NCBI GenBank assembly: GCA_017428635.1
Contig: JAFRQK010000004.1
Location: 1 to 52,835, forward strand
Direction of reading: 5' to 3'
DNA from: Clostridia bacterium
Lineage (GTDB): Bacteria; Bacillota; Clostridia; Oscillospirales; CAG-272
DNA: 52,835 nt
Position 1 is the first letter of the stretch, and every line of letters begins with the position of its first letter. The notes under the pieces are model-generated. The model had not been told where the DNA came from, made no database searches, and worked only from the letters and a program-made list of their open reading frames with translations. This document shows positions 34,536 through 42,177 of the stretch, piece after piece. The position numbers and the translations under genes are program-made.

Positions 34536-35531
34536 ATGAAAAAGATGATTTGCCTTCTCTTCTCGGCAGCGCTTCTCTTCACTCTCTGCATCGTTGTTTT
34601 CGCCGACACGCCGCTGCTGAACCCCGATAAATCGGACAACGAAAACGGTATGCCGTACTGGTATCCGCTCGACACGGACGGATTTGAGGACTTCCACGGG
34701 GAAGATCTTCCGTACGTCGTCGACGACGCCGATATCATGACCGACGCAGAAGAAGCGCAGCTGAGCGCAAAGATCGAATCGATAGTCAGAAAATACGGGA
34801 TCGGGTACGTCGCCTTCACCGACGACGATCTGCACGGTCTTTCGCCGGAATACTATTCATCCGATTTTCTGCACTTCAACGGATACGGCACGGGGGACGA
34901 ATACGGAGCCGTGACGTTCTTCCTCTGCTTCGATCCGGGCGATCGCTGCTGGAGAACGACGGCGATCAACTCCTGCGAGGATTACTTTACCGAAGAAATA
35001 ATGTACGAGATCGACGAGACGGTCGATTCCGCGATACGGTCGGGCGATTATTACGATGCGTTCATGCTGCACGCGAACTACGTCGAGGACCTCTTCGAGG
35101 AGATCGCGACGACCGAAAACTGGACGCCGGAGGATCACGACTTCAAATACACGTATGAAGATGAAGACGACTACGATCCCTATTACGAAAACTACGGATA
35201 CAGAAACGGCAGATCGAAGGAAGGTCCGTCTGCCGTTACGGTCGTCGGGGCGGGCCTCATCGTCGGTCTGATCGGAGGAGGCATACGCGTAGCTTCGCTC
35301 AGAAAGAAAATGAAGATCAACCCTCCGCGAACCGCAAACAACTATCTGATCCACGACAGTTACTTCGTCCGCGACCGCAGATGCGACTATCTGTATACCA
35401 CCCTGACGCGTCATGAAAAGCCGAGAGAACCGTCGTCGTCGGGCGGAGGCGGCGGAAGCCACGGCGGATCCTCGTTCTCAAGCGGCCACTCCTCGGGAGG
35501 CAGTTTCTCGAGCGGCGGAAGAAGTTTCTGA
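34536..35531 (+). CDS. TPM-domain (DUF477-like) membrane protein
   Basis: A 331-aa protein. A hydrophobic signal/anchor (MKKMICLLFSAALLFTLCIVV) is followed by a TPM domain (about 45-185: VVDDADIMTDAEEAQLSAKI, with YGIGYVAFT). A second membrane helix lies near 240 (VVGAGLIVGLIGGGI). The end is a low-complexity Gly/Ser/His tail (SSGGGGGSHGG and SSGHSSGGSFSSGG), the usual tail of bacterial TPM proteins. The start at 34536 has GAGGGGG 8 bases upstream; a longer frame overlaps the upstream stop. TPM proteins have been linked to photosystem repair in plants, but the bacterial role is unclear. Confidence 0.82.
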   Translation: MKKMICLLFSAALLFTLCIVVFADTPLLNPDKSDNENGMPYWYPLDTDGFEDFHGEDLPYVVDDADIMTDAEEAQLSAKIESIVRKYGIGYVAFTDDDLHGLSPEYYSSDFLHFNGYGTGDEYGAVTFFLCFDPGDRCWRTTAINSCEDYFTEEIMYEIDETVDSAIRSGDYYDAFMLHANYVEDLFEEIATTENWTPEDHDFKYTYEDEDDYDPYYENYGYRNGRSKEGPSAVTVVGAGLIVGLIGGGIRVASLRKKMKINPPRTANNYLIHDSYFVRDRRCDYLYTTLTRHEKPREPSSSGGGGGSHGGSSFSSGHSSGGSFSSGGRSF

Positions 35532-35543
35532 CGGGAGGCGTAC

Positions 35544-37217
35544 GTGAAGAACATTCTGGTAAAAATCGAAAAAAGAGGCGCGGAGTCGGTCGCGCTCGTG
35601 ACGAACGTCGGCGACGCTCCGATAAAACCCGAACAGATCGCCGTTCTGAGCGTCGATCACGGGTATTCTCCCGACGCGCCGATCTACGGCGAAGGCTATC
35701 AGATGCTCAGCCAGTACAGAGGGACCGTCGGCGAGCCGAGGAACATAACGTATCTGTCCGACAAAGACCATTACAGAATGCCTCAGCGCGACGGTTTCAA
35801 CACGGTATACAATCTCTTAGCGGTGAAAACCACGCAGGGGAGATGCGATCTGTACGTATTTACCTCGTGCAGGCGGTTCAACGGCAAGATACAGTGGAAC
35901 GGGGTCACGCTTGAAATGACCCTCGACCTCGAAAACGTCGAGATCGCCCCGGGCGAGACGGTCGAGACCGAATTTTTCAGCGTAATGAAAGACTTCGACT
36001 CGTCTTTCGCGTTTTCCGAAGCGGGTCGGCTTATCAGCGCGCATCATCCGAGGCGAGAACTCACCGAAAGGCCCGCCGGGTGGTGTTCGTGGTACTGCTT
36101 CGGTCCGAAGGTCACGAAGGACGACGTCGACCGCAACACCGATTTTATCTCGAAGAATCTGCCCGAACTGAAATACATACAGATCGACGACGGATATCAG
36201 GAATACATGGGCGACTGGCTGTACGTCAGCCCCAAGTTCGGCGATCTTGATTCCGTTCTGGCGAAGATAAACGAAAACGGCTGCGAATCGGCGATATGGG
36301 TCGCCCCGTTCATCGCGCAGGCGGAATCGCGCGTGTTCAGAGAACATCCCGAGTATTTCGTCAAGGACGATAAGGGCGCGCCGCTCTCCTCGGGCGAGTT
36401 CACCTACGAGGGATGGCGGTACGGTCCGTGGTATATGCTCGACGGATCGAACCCCGGCGCGCGCGGATATCTCACTCGCGTCTTCCGGACGATGAGAGAG
36501 AAAATGAATATCAAATATTTCAAGCTCGACGCGAACGTGTGGGGCTGTTTCAAGAACGGCGTCAGATACAGGAGGGACGCGACGTCGGTCGAGGCGTACC
36601 GCGAGGGGATGGAAGCGATCTTCGAGGGAGCCGGCGAGGACGCCGTAGTCCTCGGGTGCAACGCCCCGATGTGGCCGTCGATCGGCTCCGTCAACGCGAT
36701 GAGGATATCGGGAGACCTCGCAAGGCATTATAAGACGATCACCATGCTTCAGCAGGAGATCACGCTTCGCGGTTGGATGAACGGCGTATTCTGGGTCAAC
36801 GACCCCGACGTGTTCACGCTGATGAATCAGCTCGGCTCGGATATCCCGGACAATGAGATACGCGTCCACAAGTGCCTTATGTTCGTCTCCGGCGGTATGA
36901 TGCTGTCGGGCGACGATATGACGGAGTACACGGAGGAGGACCTCCGCGACGCCATGATCCTTCTCGGCACGCCCGACGCGGCGCCCGAGGTCGACCGCTT
37001 CGACACCTCCGTCGTCAGGATAAGGGACGGCGGCGGCGAGTACGTCGGTATCTTCAACGTAACGGACGAGGAGAAAGAGTTCGAATTCGACTCGCGCGGC
37101 GCGGAATTCGGCGAGAGCATCTGGGGCCTTCGTTCGGTCAGGGCGGAGAACGGATCTGTGAAGATAACCCTGCCCGCCCGCGACGCGGACGTGATAAGGT
37201 TCCCCGCTTCAAATTGA
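35544..37217 (+). CDS. Alpha-galactosidase, glycoside hydrolase family 36
   Basis: A 557-aa cytoplasmic enzyme, shorter than the 700-aa family average because the N-terminal beta domain is reduced. The barrel carries RPAGWCSWYCFG, IQIDDGYQ, the nucleophile D329 in YFKLDANVWG and the acid/base D391 in MRISGD. It should release terminal alpha-galactose from raffinose-type oligosaccharides or galactolipids. The start is GTG with GGGAGG 5 bases upstream and lies 12 bases after the TPM gene, which is an odd operon partner. No terminator was found after it. Confidence 0.88.
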   Translation: MKNILVKIEKRGAESVALVTNVGDAPIKPEQIAVLSVDHGYSPDAPIYGEGYQMLSQYRGTVGEPRNITYLSDKDHYRMPQRDGFNTVYNLLAVKTTQGRCDLYVFTSCRRFNGKIQWNGVTLEMTLDLENVEIAPGETVETEFFSVMKDFDSSFAFSEAGRLISAHHPRRELTERPAGWCSWYCFGPKVTKDDVDRNTDFISKNLPELKYIQIDDGYQEYMGDWLYVSPKFGDLDSVLAKINENGCESAIWVAPFIAQAESRVFREHPEYFVKDDKGAPLSSGEFTYEGWRYGPWYMLDGSNPGARGYLTRVFRTMREKMNIKYFKLDANVWGCFKNGVRYRRDATSVEAYREGMEAIFEGAGEDAVVLGCNAPMWPSIGSVNAMRISGDLARHYKTITMLQQEITLRGWMNGVFWVNDPDVFTLMNQLGSDIPDNEIRVHKCLMFVSGGMMLSGDDMTEYTEEDLRDAMILLGTPDAAPEVDRFDTSVVRIRDGGGEYVGIFNVTDEEKEFEFDSRGAEFGESIWGLRSVRAENGSVKITLPARDADVIRFPASN

Positions 37218-37228
37218 CTTTTTTGCTA

Positions 37229-37257
37229 TTGCAATACGCGAGGCGTTGTTGTATAAT
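37229..37257 (+). promoter_or_regulatory. Promoter of efp
   Basis: TTGCAA (37229-37234) and TATAAT (37252-37257), 17-bp spacer. Confidence 0.8.
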
Positions 37258-37296
37258 TAAAAAAGTAAAAAAATAACCCGAAAGGATTTTTTGATT

Positions 37297-37854
37297 ATGG
37301 TAGTAGCAGGCGATTTCAAAAACGGCGTAACGTTCGATATGGACGGAGCGGTCATGCAGGTCATCGAATTCCAGCACGTCAAACCCGGAAAGGGCGCGGC
37401 TTTCGTCCGCACGAAACTCCGCAACGTCATCACCGGAGCGGTCGTTGAGCGCACGTTCTCCCCCACCGATAAATATCCCGAAGCGCGCATCGAGCGCAAA
37501 GAGATGCAGTATCTCTACAACGACGGCGATCTGTTCTACTTTATGGATATGGAAACGTACGAGCAGACTCCGATCGGCCGCGACCTCATCGGCGACAACT
37601 TCAAGTTCGTAAAAGAAGAAATGATCTGCAAGATCATCTCCTATAAGGAAAAACCGTTCGCGGTCGAGCCGCCGATGTTCGTCGTTCTCGAAGTAGCGGA
37701 CACCGAGCCCGGCGTAAGAGGCGATACCGCTCAGGGCGCGTCGAAGAACGCAACGGTCGAGACCGGCGCGGTCATCAGAGTCCCGCTGTTCATCAACGTC
37801 GGCGATCAGGTCAAGATCGACACGCGTACCGGCGAGTATCTTGAAAGGGCGTAA
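37297..37854 (+). CDS. efp: Translation elongation factor P
   Basis: A 185-aa protein, the normal length. It binds ribosomes stalled at polyproline stretches and speeds peptide-bond formation. Three beta-barrel domains are expected. The tip loop reads KPGKGAAF with K32 at the position that is modified in other bacteria. The ATG at 37297 is chosen over an in-frame TTG at 37291 because AAAGGA lies 10 bases before it and the length fits. It is followed after 4 bases by a CD1247-like gene, an arrangement known from Clostridia. Confidence 0.95.
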   Translation: MVVAGDFKNGVTFDMDGAVMQVIEFQHVKPGKGAAFVRTKLRNVITGAVVERTFSPTDKYPEARIERKEMQYLYNDGDLFYFMDMETYEQTPIGRDLIGDNFKFVKEEMICKIISYKEKPFAVEPPMFVVLEVADTEPGVRGDTAQGASKNATVETGAVIRVPLFINVGDQVKIDTRTGEYLERA

Positions 37855-37858
37855 GACA

Positions 37859-38293
37859 ATGAATATGAAAGAAAAATCTTCCTACATCAAGGGACTGCTC
37901 GAGGGTCTCGATATCGACGCTTCGAAGCCCGAGGGAAAACTCATAAAGGCGCTCGTCGAGGCGGTCGACGAGATGGCTGCCGAACTCGAAGAGCTGAAGC
38001 AGGACGTTGAGGATTACGGCGAATACATCGAGGAGATCGACGAAGATCTCGGATTCCTCGAGGATATCGTTTACGACCTCGACGACGAAGACGACGAGTA
38101 CGACTGCGACGGAAACTGCGACGAGTGCGACGACGAGGAGTGCGATCTGAGAGAAGGCGGCTTCCGCTGCGCTCTGTGCCCGAACTGCGGCGAAAAGATC
38201 TACTTCGACGAGTCGACCGATCCCGACGAAGTCGTCTGCCCGTCGTGCAAGAAACCGCTCTTCGGAGACGATGAGGAAGAAAAAGCGGAATAA
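37859..38293 (+). CDS. CD1247-like coiled-coil protein with C-terminal zinc ribbon
   Basis: A 144-aa acidic protein. Residues 1-65 (KEKSSYIKGLLEGLDID, then a long Glu/Asp-rich coiled coil) match the CD1247 N-terminal family of Clostridia. A Cys- and Asp-rich stretch (YDCDGNCDECDDEEC) follows, and the end has CPNC...CPSC, a zinc ribbon. The start at 37859 follows the efp stop by 4 bases, so it is probably cotranscribed and coupled with EF-P. Function unknown. Confidence 0.82.
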   Translation: MNMKEKSSYIKGLLEGLDIDASKPEGKLIKALVEAVDEMAAELEELKQDVEDYGEYIEEIDEDLGFLEDIVYDLDDEDDEYDCDGNCDECDDEECDLREGGFRCALCPNCGEKIYFDESTDPDEVVCPSCKKPLFGDDEEEKAE

Positions 38294-38310
38294 AGTCTGA
38301 AGGAAACAGA

Positions 38311-39333
38311 ATGAAGGAAAAACTGATTGCTCCTCAGATCATGCGCGGCGTCGCCGCAATTCTGATCGTGATTGGGCATGCTACGGTCCTTGTCGGATCC
38401 GCTGCGGCGGTTGAACTCTTTTTTATTATCTCCGGTTTCATGATGATGCTCACGTCCGAAAACGGTCTTCAAAGGTTTTTTACGAAGCGGATCATTCGTA
38501 TAATTCCTTTATACTGGATCGTGACCGCTGCATTCGTCCTTTTTGTGAGGCCGACAACTTTTACCGTTTCTTATTTTATTAAATCTCTGTTTTTCATCAA
38601 CTGGAACAACCCTCCGATCCTTAACGTCGGATGGACGCTGAACTGCGAAGTCCGGTTTTACGTATTTTTCTGGCTATCCGCTAAGATCAACCGGAAATTC
38701 AGGGGTTTGATCGCTTCCTCCGTATGTATCATCTGGTGTCTGATCAATTATTTCTTCTTCCGAGGCGCGTTTATAGTACCGTCAATGCCTCTTGCTTTTG
38801 TTTTCGGTATCGCCGCGTACTATCTCTATAAGATACTGAAAGACAGACTCGTAAAGATATATCACAAGATCATCTGCGGATGCCTCATAGTTCTGTCCGC
38901 AGTAGCGGTACATACGAATTTCGTCGATCAGCTGGTCTGGAACGTCAACGCCGGGACTTGGTCGCTGAAGCGGCCCGTCGTTTACGGTATTCCCGTGCTC
39001 GTGATCTTTCTGTCCATGCTGGTGATAGTAAAAAAGGGTACGTCAAAACCCGTTCGCGCGTTCGCCTATGTCGGAGATATAAGTTATTCGCTGTATCTTT
39101 GGCATACGGTAATACAATCTCTTCTGGTGATCTTTTTCGAAAAAACGGGTTACGTTGTCACTTTCCCGTCAACGTATAGGTTTATGGCGTTGACCCTCAC
39201 GGTATCTCTTATGGCATCGCATTTTTCATTCAAGTACATTGAGAAACCACTCGGCGATTTCCTTAAGCAGAAACTGATCCGTCCGAAAAAAGAAAAACTC
39301 TCAGACGGTTCGGCGTCACCGGATCTCAAATAA
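38311..39333 (+). CDS. Acyltransferase 3 family membrane protein (OafA/YrhL-like)
   Basis: A 340-aa integral membrane protein with about ten hydrophobic segments. The conserved start of the family is present (RGVAAILIVIGHATVLV, with H in the first helix), and FIISGFMMM and RIIRIIPLYWIV follow the usual order. Such enzymes transfer acyl groups to cell-surface sugars or peptidoglycan, or succinylate membrane glycans. GAAGGA precedes the ATG. The gene is clearly richer in A and T than its neighbours, which suggests later acquisition. A palindromic terminator follows. Confidence 0.88.
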   Translation: MKEKLIAPQIMRGVAAILIVIGHATVLVGSAAAVELFFIISGFMMMLTSENGLQRFFTKRIIRIIPLYWIVTAAFVLFVRPTTFTVSYFIKSLFFINWNNPPILNVGWTLNCEVRFYVFFWLSAKINRKFRGLIASSVCIIWCLINYFFFRGAFIVPSMPLAFVFGIAAYYLYKILKDRLVKIYHKIICGCLIVLSAVAVHTNFVDQLVWNVNAGTWSLKRPVVYGIPVLVIFLSMLVIVKKGTSKPVRAFAYVGDISYSLYLWHTVIQSLLVIFFEKTGYVVTFPSTYRFMALTLTVSLMASHFSFKYIEKPLGDFLKQKLIRPKKEKLSDGSASPDLK

Positions 39334-39344
39334 TAGTCAATCAG

Positions 39345-39375
39345 AAAGGCAAGCGCATATGCGCTTGCCTTTTTT
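39345..39375. terminator. Bidirectional terminator
   Basis: A near-perfect palindrome from AAAGGCAAGCGCAT to ATGCGCTTGCCTTT (39345-39372), followed by T. It separates the acyltransferase from the convergent sigma/anti-sigma genes. Confidence 0.85.
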
Positions 39376-39377
39376 CG

Positions 39378-40493
39378 TTAATCGAAATACTTGCTCACAA
39401 GCTCTTCCATTCGCTCAGCGAAGACGTCGCCGTCAATAAGCCGGAGTTTGTCACGAAGAAAGTCCGTCATCTCGAAGCTGTCGGCAAATTCCGATCCGTC
39501 GTCTACGATAACGTGAATGCAGGGTTCTGACGTCAGGGTCGGAAAATCGGTAAGTGTGAGATATTTCCCGTCGTCCGTCTTCGTTATCTGCGGGAAACCG
39601 TACGGAAAAATCGATCCGTAAGGAGATTCGTATTCCGTATCGCCCGTGATCTCGCTGTCGATCCTCGGTTTTTGAATGACCAACTCATTCAATTCATATC
39701 CGTGATTTATAACCGGTATAACGTAGGTCCTTCCCACTCTGTAAGTCATAATCGGATCGCAAGTTGAGATCTCGTCGTCCTCGAGCAAAAACGTTTGTCC
39801 GACTTCAAACCCGTCGCCGTACCACACTTTTTCGATTTTTATCTCATAGAGGACGGTATTTGTATAGGCAATTGTGTTCCACTGTTCCCCGGTCCAGTGA
39901 TATTTGCTCGTATAGCGCTTCGGAGTGACTCCCGTCACCGTTCCCTCAATGATCGTACAACAGCAACCCACCGCTTCCTCTTTGAAAGGAGCGATATCCG
40001 CCTCCCTGCCGCCCGCTGTGACCCCGGGAGCGATATCCGCCTCGGGTATCAGAAGACTGCTGAGATTCACCGGGCTGTAGTCTCGTTCCTCATCCGGCAC
40101 GGCGACCGACTCCGTAGGAATATCATCGCTCTCAGGCGCGGCGACCGACTCCGTGGGAATAGCACGCTCCGTTTCGGTATTCAAGTCTCCGTTTCGCGTT
40201 GCTATCCCCAGTGCAGCCGCGGCAGTCGCCACGAGGATCATGATGACTGCCGCGGCGATCACGGCAAATCTGATCTTCGTCATACGGGCACGTCGCGCGT
40301 TCGCTGCTGCAACTGATTTTACGACGCTTTCTTTTGCCTTTTCGTTTACCTCAAACCGAGAATCGAGTGAGGAAAGCTCGGACAGACACTTCTCTATGAG
40401 GCGGTCGTCCCTCTCTTCCTCCGACTTTTCAAGTTCACGGTCCATCAAGTCCATCCACAAAAGGATCCGTGCGTTTTTTTGTTCTTTAGTCAT
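39378..40493 (-). CDS. Membrane protein partner of an ECF sigma factor, putative anti-sigma factor
   Basis: A 371-aa protein with a charged, helical N-terminal cytoplasmic part (about 1-70), one transmembrane helix (about 72-95, FAVIAAAVIMILVATAAAALG) and a large external domain. The external part starts with a Pro/Ser/Thr-rich linker with a duplicated IPTESVA motif. It contains CCCT near residue 180. The start at 40493 has AGAGGAG 5 bases upstream and lies 11 bases downstream of the sigma stop. The topology and position fit an anti-sigma factor that holds the ECF sigma at the membrane, but there is no zinc-binding anti-sigma motif, so this is an inference. Confidence 0.7.
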   Translation of the reverse strand: MTKEQKNARILLWMDLMDRELEKSEEERDDRLIEKCLSELSSLDSRFEVNEKAKESVVKSVAAANARRARMTKIRFAVIAAAVIMILVATAAAALGIATRNGDLNTETERAIPTESVAAPESDDIPTESVAVPDEERDYSPVNLSSLLIPEADIAPGVTAGGREADIAPFKEEAVGCCCTIIEGTVTGVTPKRYTSKYHWTGEQWNTIAYTNTVLYEIKIEKVWYGDGFEVGQTFLLEDDEISTCDPIMTYRVGRTYVIPVINHGYELNELVIQKPRIDSEITGDTEYESPYGSIFPYGFPQITKTDDGKYLTLTDFPTLTSEPCIHVIVDDGSEFADSFEMTDFLRDKLRLIDGDVFAERMEELVSKYFD

Positions 40494-40504
40494 TTTTACT
40501 CCTC

Positions 40505-41050
40505 TCACATCAGAATAAGCGTCAGAAAGTTCTTATCCTTCGCTTTTTTTCTGATTTTGCGTCTAAGACGAAAAAGTTTCATTCTGACGCTGTCGTACGA
40601 CGCTCCGAATCTTGCCATAAGCTCGCCGTACGTCATACGCTTTCCGAAATAGGAAGCGAACAGTTCTTTTTCTTCATCGGATAATGAATCGATTATGTGT
40701 CTTCTCGCCTCTTCGATCTCTTCGTCCGTGACTCTGAAATACTCGTCCGTAACGGGGATATATAAATCTTCCATATCACTTGAAACAGCGGTACGTTTAC
40801 CGCGCCGCGCGCGCTCGCGAAGGTACTCGTGCGTCTTGTTCCTCGTGACGGCGGAGAGCCATCCGCCAATATTCTCGCGCGTAAGCTCATCCCATTTTTC
40901 AACGAGAAAAAGAAACGTTTCCTGAGCGATCTCATCCGCGGCGTCCGTGTCTCCGCCGGAAAGAAACAGCGCGAGGGACCTGACGTAACCGTAATAATTC
41001 ATTACTGTTTCGTCAACTTCAACGCTATTCTTCTTTTTCTCTGATTTCAT
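40505..41050 (-). CDS. ECF-type RNA polymerase sigma factor
   Basis: A 181-aa protein with sigma region 2 (YYGYVRSLALFLSGG, ADEIAQETFLFLVEKW) and region 4 with its helix-turn-helix (MTYGELMARFGASYDSVRMKL). It lacks regions 1 and 3, as ECF sigma factors do. AGGA lies 4 to 8 bases before the ATG. The neighbour in the same operon is a membrane protein with the layout of an anti-sigma factor. The regulon cannot be inferred from the window, but surface proteins or envelope stress would be common targets. Confidence 0.9.
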   Translation of the reverse strand: MKSEKKKNSVEVDETVMNYYGYVRSLALFLSGGDTDAADEIAQETFLFLVEKWDELTRENIGGWLSAVTRNKTHEYLRERARRGKRTAVSSDMEDLYIPVTDEYFRVTDEEIEEARRHIIDSLSDEEKELFASYFGKRMTYGELMARFGASYDSVRMKLFRLRRKIRKKAKDKNFLTLILM

Positions 41051-41160
41051 TTCGTCCTCCCGGGATTTTTCGACGTCTACTTAATAATGACGCAATTATC
41101 CGAATGTTTCTCTTTTTTTGTAAATTTTATATTTGTTTTTTTATTGCGAGCAAATATAAT

Positions 41161-41198
41161 AGAAAAGCGACCCGCGGTTGAACTTCGGGTCGTTTTCT
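41161..41198 (-). terminator. Terminator of the uracil-DNA glycosylase gene
   Basis: AGAAAACGACCCG pairs with CGGGTCGCTTTTCT (one mismatch) around an 11-base loop, reading leftward. The T tract is short. The AT-rich stretch 41051-41160 upstream of the sigma gene holds no gene; a promoter there is not clear. Confidence 0.6.
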
Positions 41199-41218
41199 GA
41201 ACCATCGGTTGAGTTGCG

Positions 41219-41767
41219 TTATTTTCCGTCGAGGAATTCCTTGATCCGGAGCATATCCCGGTACATATCCTCTTTCTTGCGCGGGTCGCGCAGGAGGGCG
41301 GCGGGATGGTAGACCGCGGTCAGGGTGAAATTCCCCTTTTTCACGAACTGCCCGTGCTCCGCTGTGATGCGGTAATCGGGTTTGATGAGGCGCATCGCCG
41401 ATATCCTGCCGAGGCAGACGATGATCTCCGGTCGGATCAGGCGTACCTGTTCGCGAAGATATCCGATGCAGCGGTCCTGTTCCTCGGGATTCGGATCGCG
41501 GTTTTTCGGCGGGCGGCATTTGAGGATGTTAGCGATATAAACGCTGTCGCGGTCGATGTCGACCGCCGTCAGATATTTATCGAGCAACTGGCCCGCCGCG
41601 CCGACGAACGGGATACCGGAAAGATCCTCTTTCTCCCCCGGCGCCTCGCCGACAAACATCAGGCGCGCCTCGCGGTTCCCCACGCCGAACACGCAGTTCG
41701 TCCGCGTCTCGGAAAGAGAGCAAAGCGTACACTCTTTACACGTTTTTTCAAGTTCTTCCCAGGTCAT
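41219..41767 (-). CDS. Uracil-DNA glycosylase, family 4 (iron-sulfur type)
   Basis: A 182-aa DNA repair enzyme that removes uracil from DNA. The family signature GEAPGEKEDLSGIPFVG is present, along with CxxC (C13 and C16 in CKECTLC), the later cysteines expected for a 4Fe-4S cluster (CRPPKNRDPNPEEQDRC) and the VYHPAALLR motif. The start at 41767 has GGGAGG 5 bases upstream; a longer frame begins at 41806 near the promoter. It is a monocistronic unit. Confidence 0.92.
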   Translation of the reverse strand: MTWEELEKTCKECTLCSLSETRTNCVFGVGNREARLMFVGEAPGEKEDLSGIPFVGAAGQLLDKYLTAVDIDRDSVYIANILKCRPPKNRDPNPEEQDRCIGYLREQVRLIRPEIIVCLGRISAMRLIKPDYRITAEHGQFVKKGNFTLTAVYHPAALLRDPRKKEDMYRDMLRIKEFLDGK

Positions 41768-41796
41768 ACTGTCCTCCCGGATCGTCCTTTTTGATA

Positions 41797-41825
41797 ATTT
41801 TAACATACGGACGCGGTTTTTTCAA
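41797..41825 (-). promoter_or_regulatory. Promoter of the uracil-DNA glycosylase gene
   Basis: TTGAAA (41825-41820) and TAAAAT (41802-41797), 17-bp spacer. It is divergent from the T-box promoter at 41850-41879. Confidence 0.75.
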
Positions 41826-41849
41826 CTTATCCTTTTATAAATATAACTG

Positions 41850-41879
41850 TTGACAAACGATCCTTTCGTATGGTAAAAT
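41850..41879 (+). promoter_or_regulatory. Promoter of the Ile-type T-box transcript
   Basis: TTGACA (41850-41855) and TAAAAT (41874-41879), 18-bp spacer. Confidence 0.8.
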
Positions 41880-41885
41880 CGGGAA

Positions 41886-42158
41886 CAGTTGAAAGACTGT
41901 GACGAAGACTGCGCACGACAGGTCCTGTCCCAAGAGAGTCCGCGGCGGTGGAAAGCGGACGGCAAGGCGTCGCGCCGCTATCACTTCCGAGTCGGGAAAG
42001 GAAAGGCCGTCTGCTGCGGCTGAGTAATAGTTCCCCGTTGACCGCGACGTCAGAGCGGAGGGCTTGTCAGAGCCCGCAGAGAGGCGCCGACACCGGCGCA
42101 ATTTGAGTGGTAACGCGGGCGATCGCTCGTCTCAAAGATGAGACGGGCTTATTTTTTT
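41886..42158 (+). promoter_or_regulatory. T-box riboswitch leader, probable Ile (AUC) specifier
   Basis: Stem I base TGAC-GAAG pairs with CTTC-CGAG. The AGAGAG motif follows CCTGTCCCA, and the apical loop is GGCGGTGGAAA. The specifier loop holds ATC followed by A just before the CTTC helix (ATC at 41980-41982), an isoleucine codon. The T-box GAGTGGTAACGCGG lies at 42105-42118 and a terminator at 42125-42158. TGGT would pair with an ACCA tRNA end. It controls the XRE-cupin-ligase fusion 20 bases downstream. The specifier is inferred from alignment with the leader at 13126-13404. Confidence 0.88.
42125..42158 (+). terminator. T-box attenuator terminator (Ile-type leader)
   Basis: GCTCGTCTC (42125-42133) pairs with GAGACGGGC (42140-42148) around AAAGAT, followed by TTATTTTTTT. 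Confidence 0.9.
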
Positions 42159-42177
42159 CCACTCCAAGGAGGAAAAA

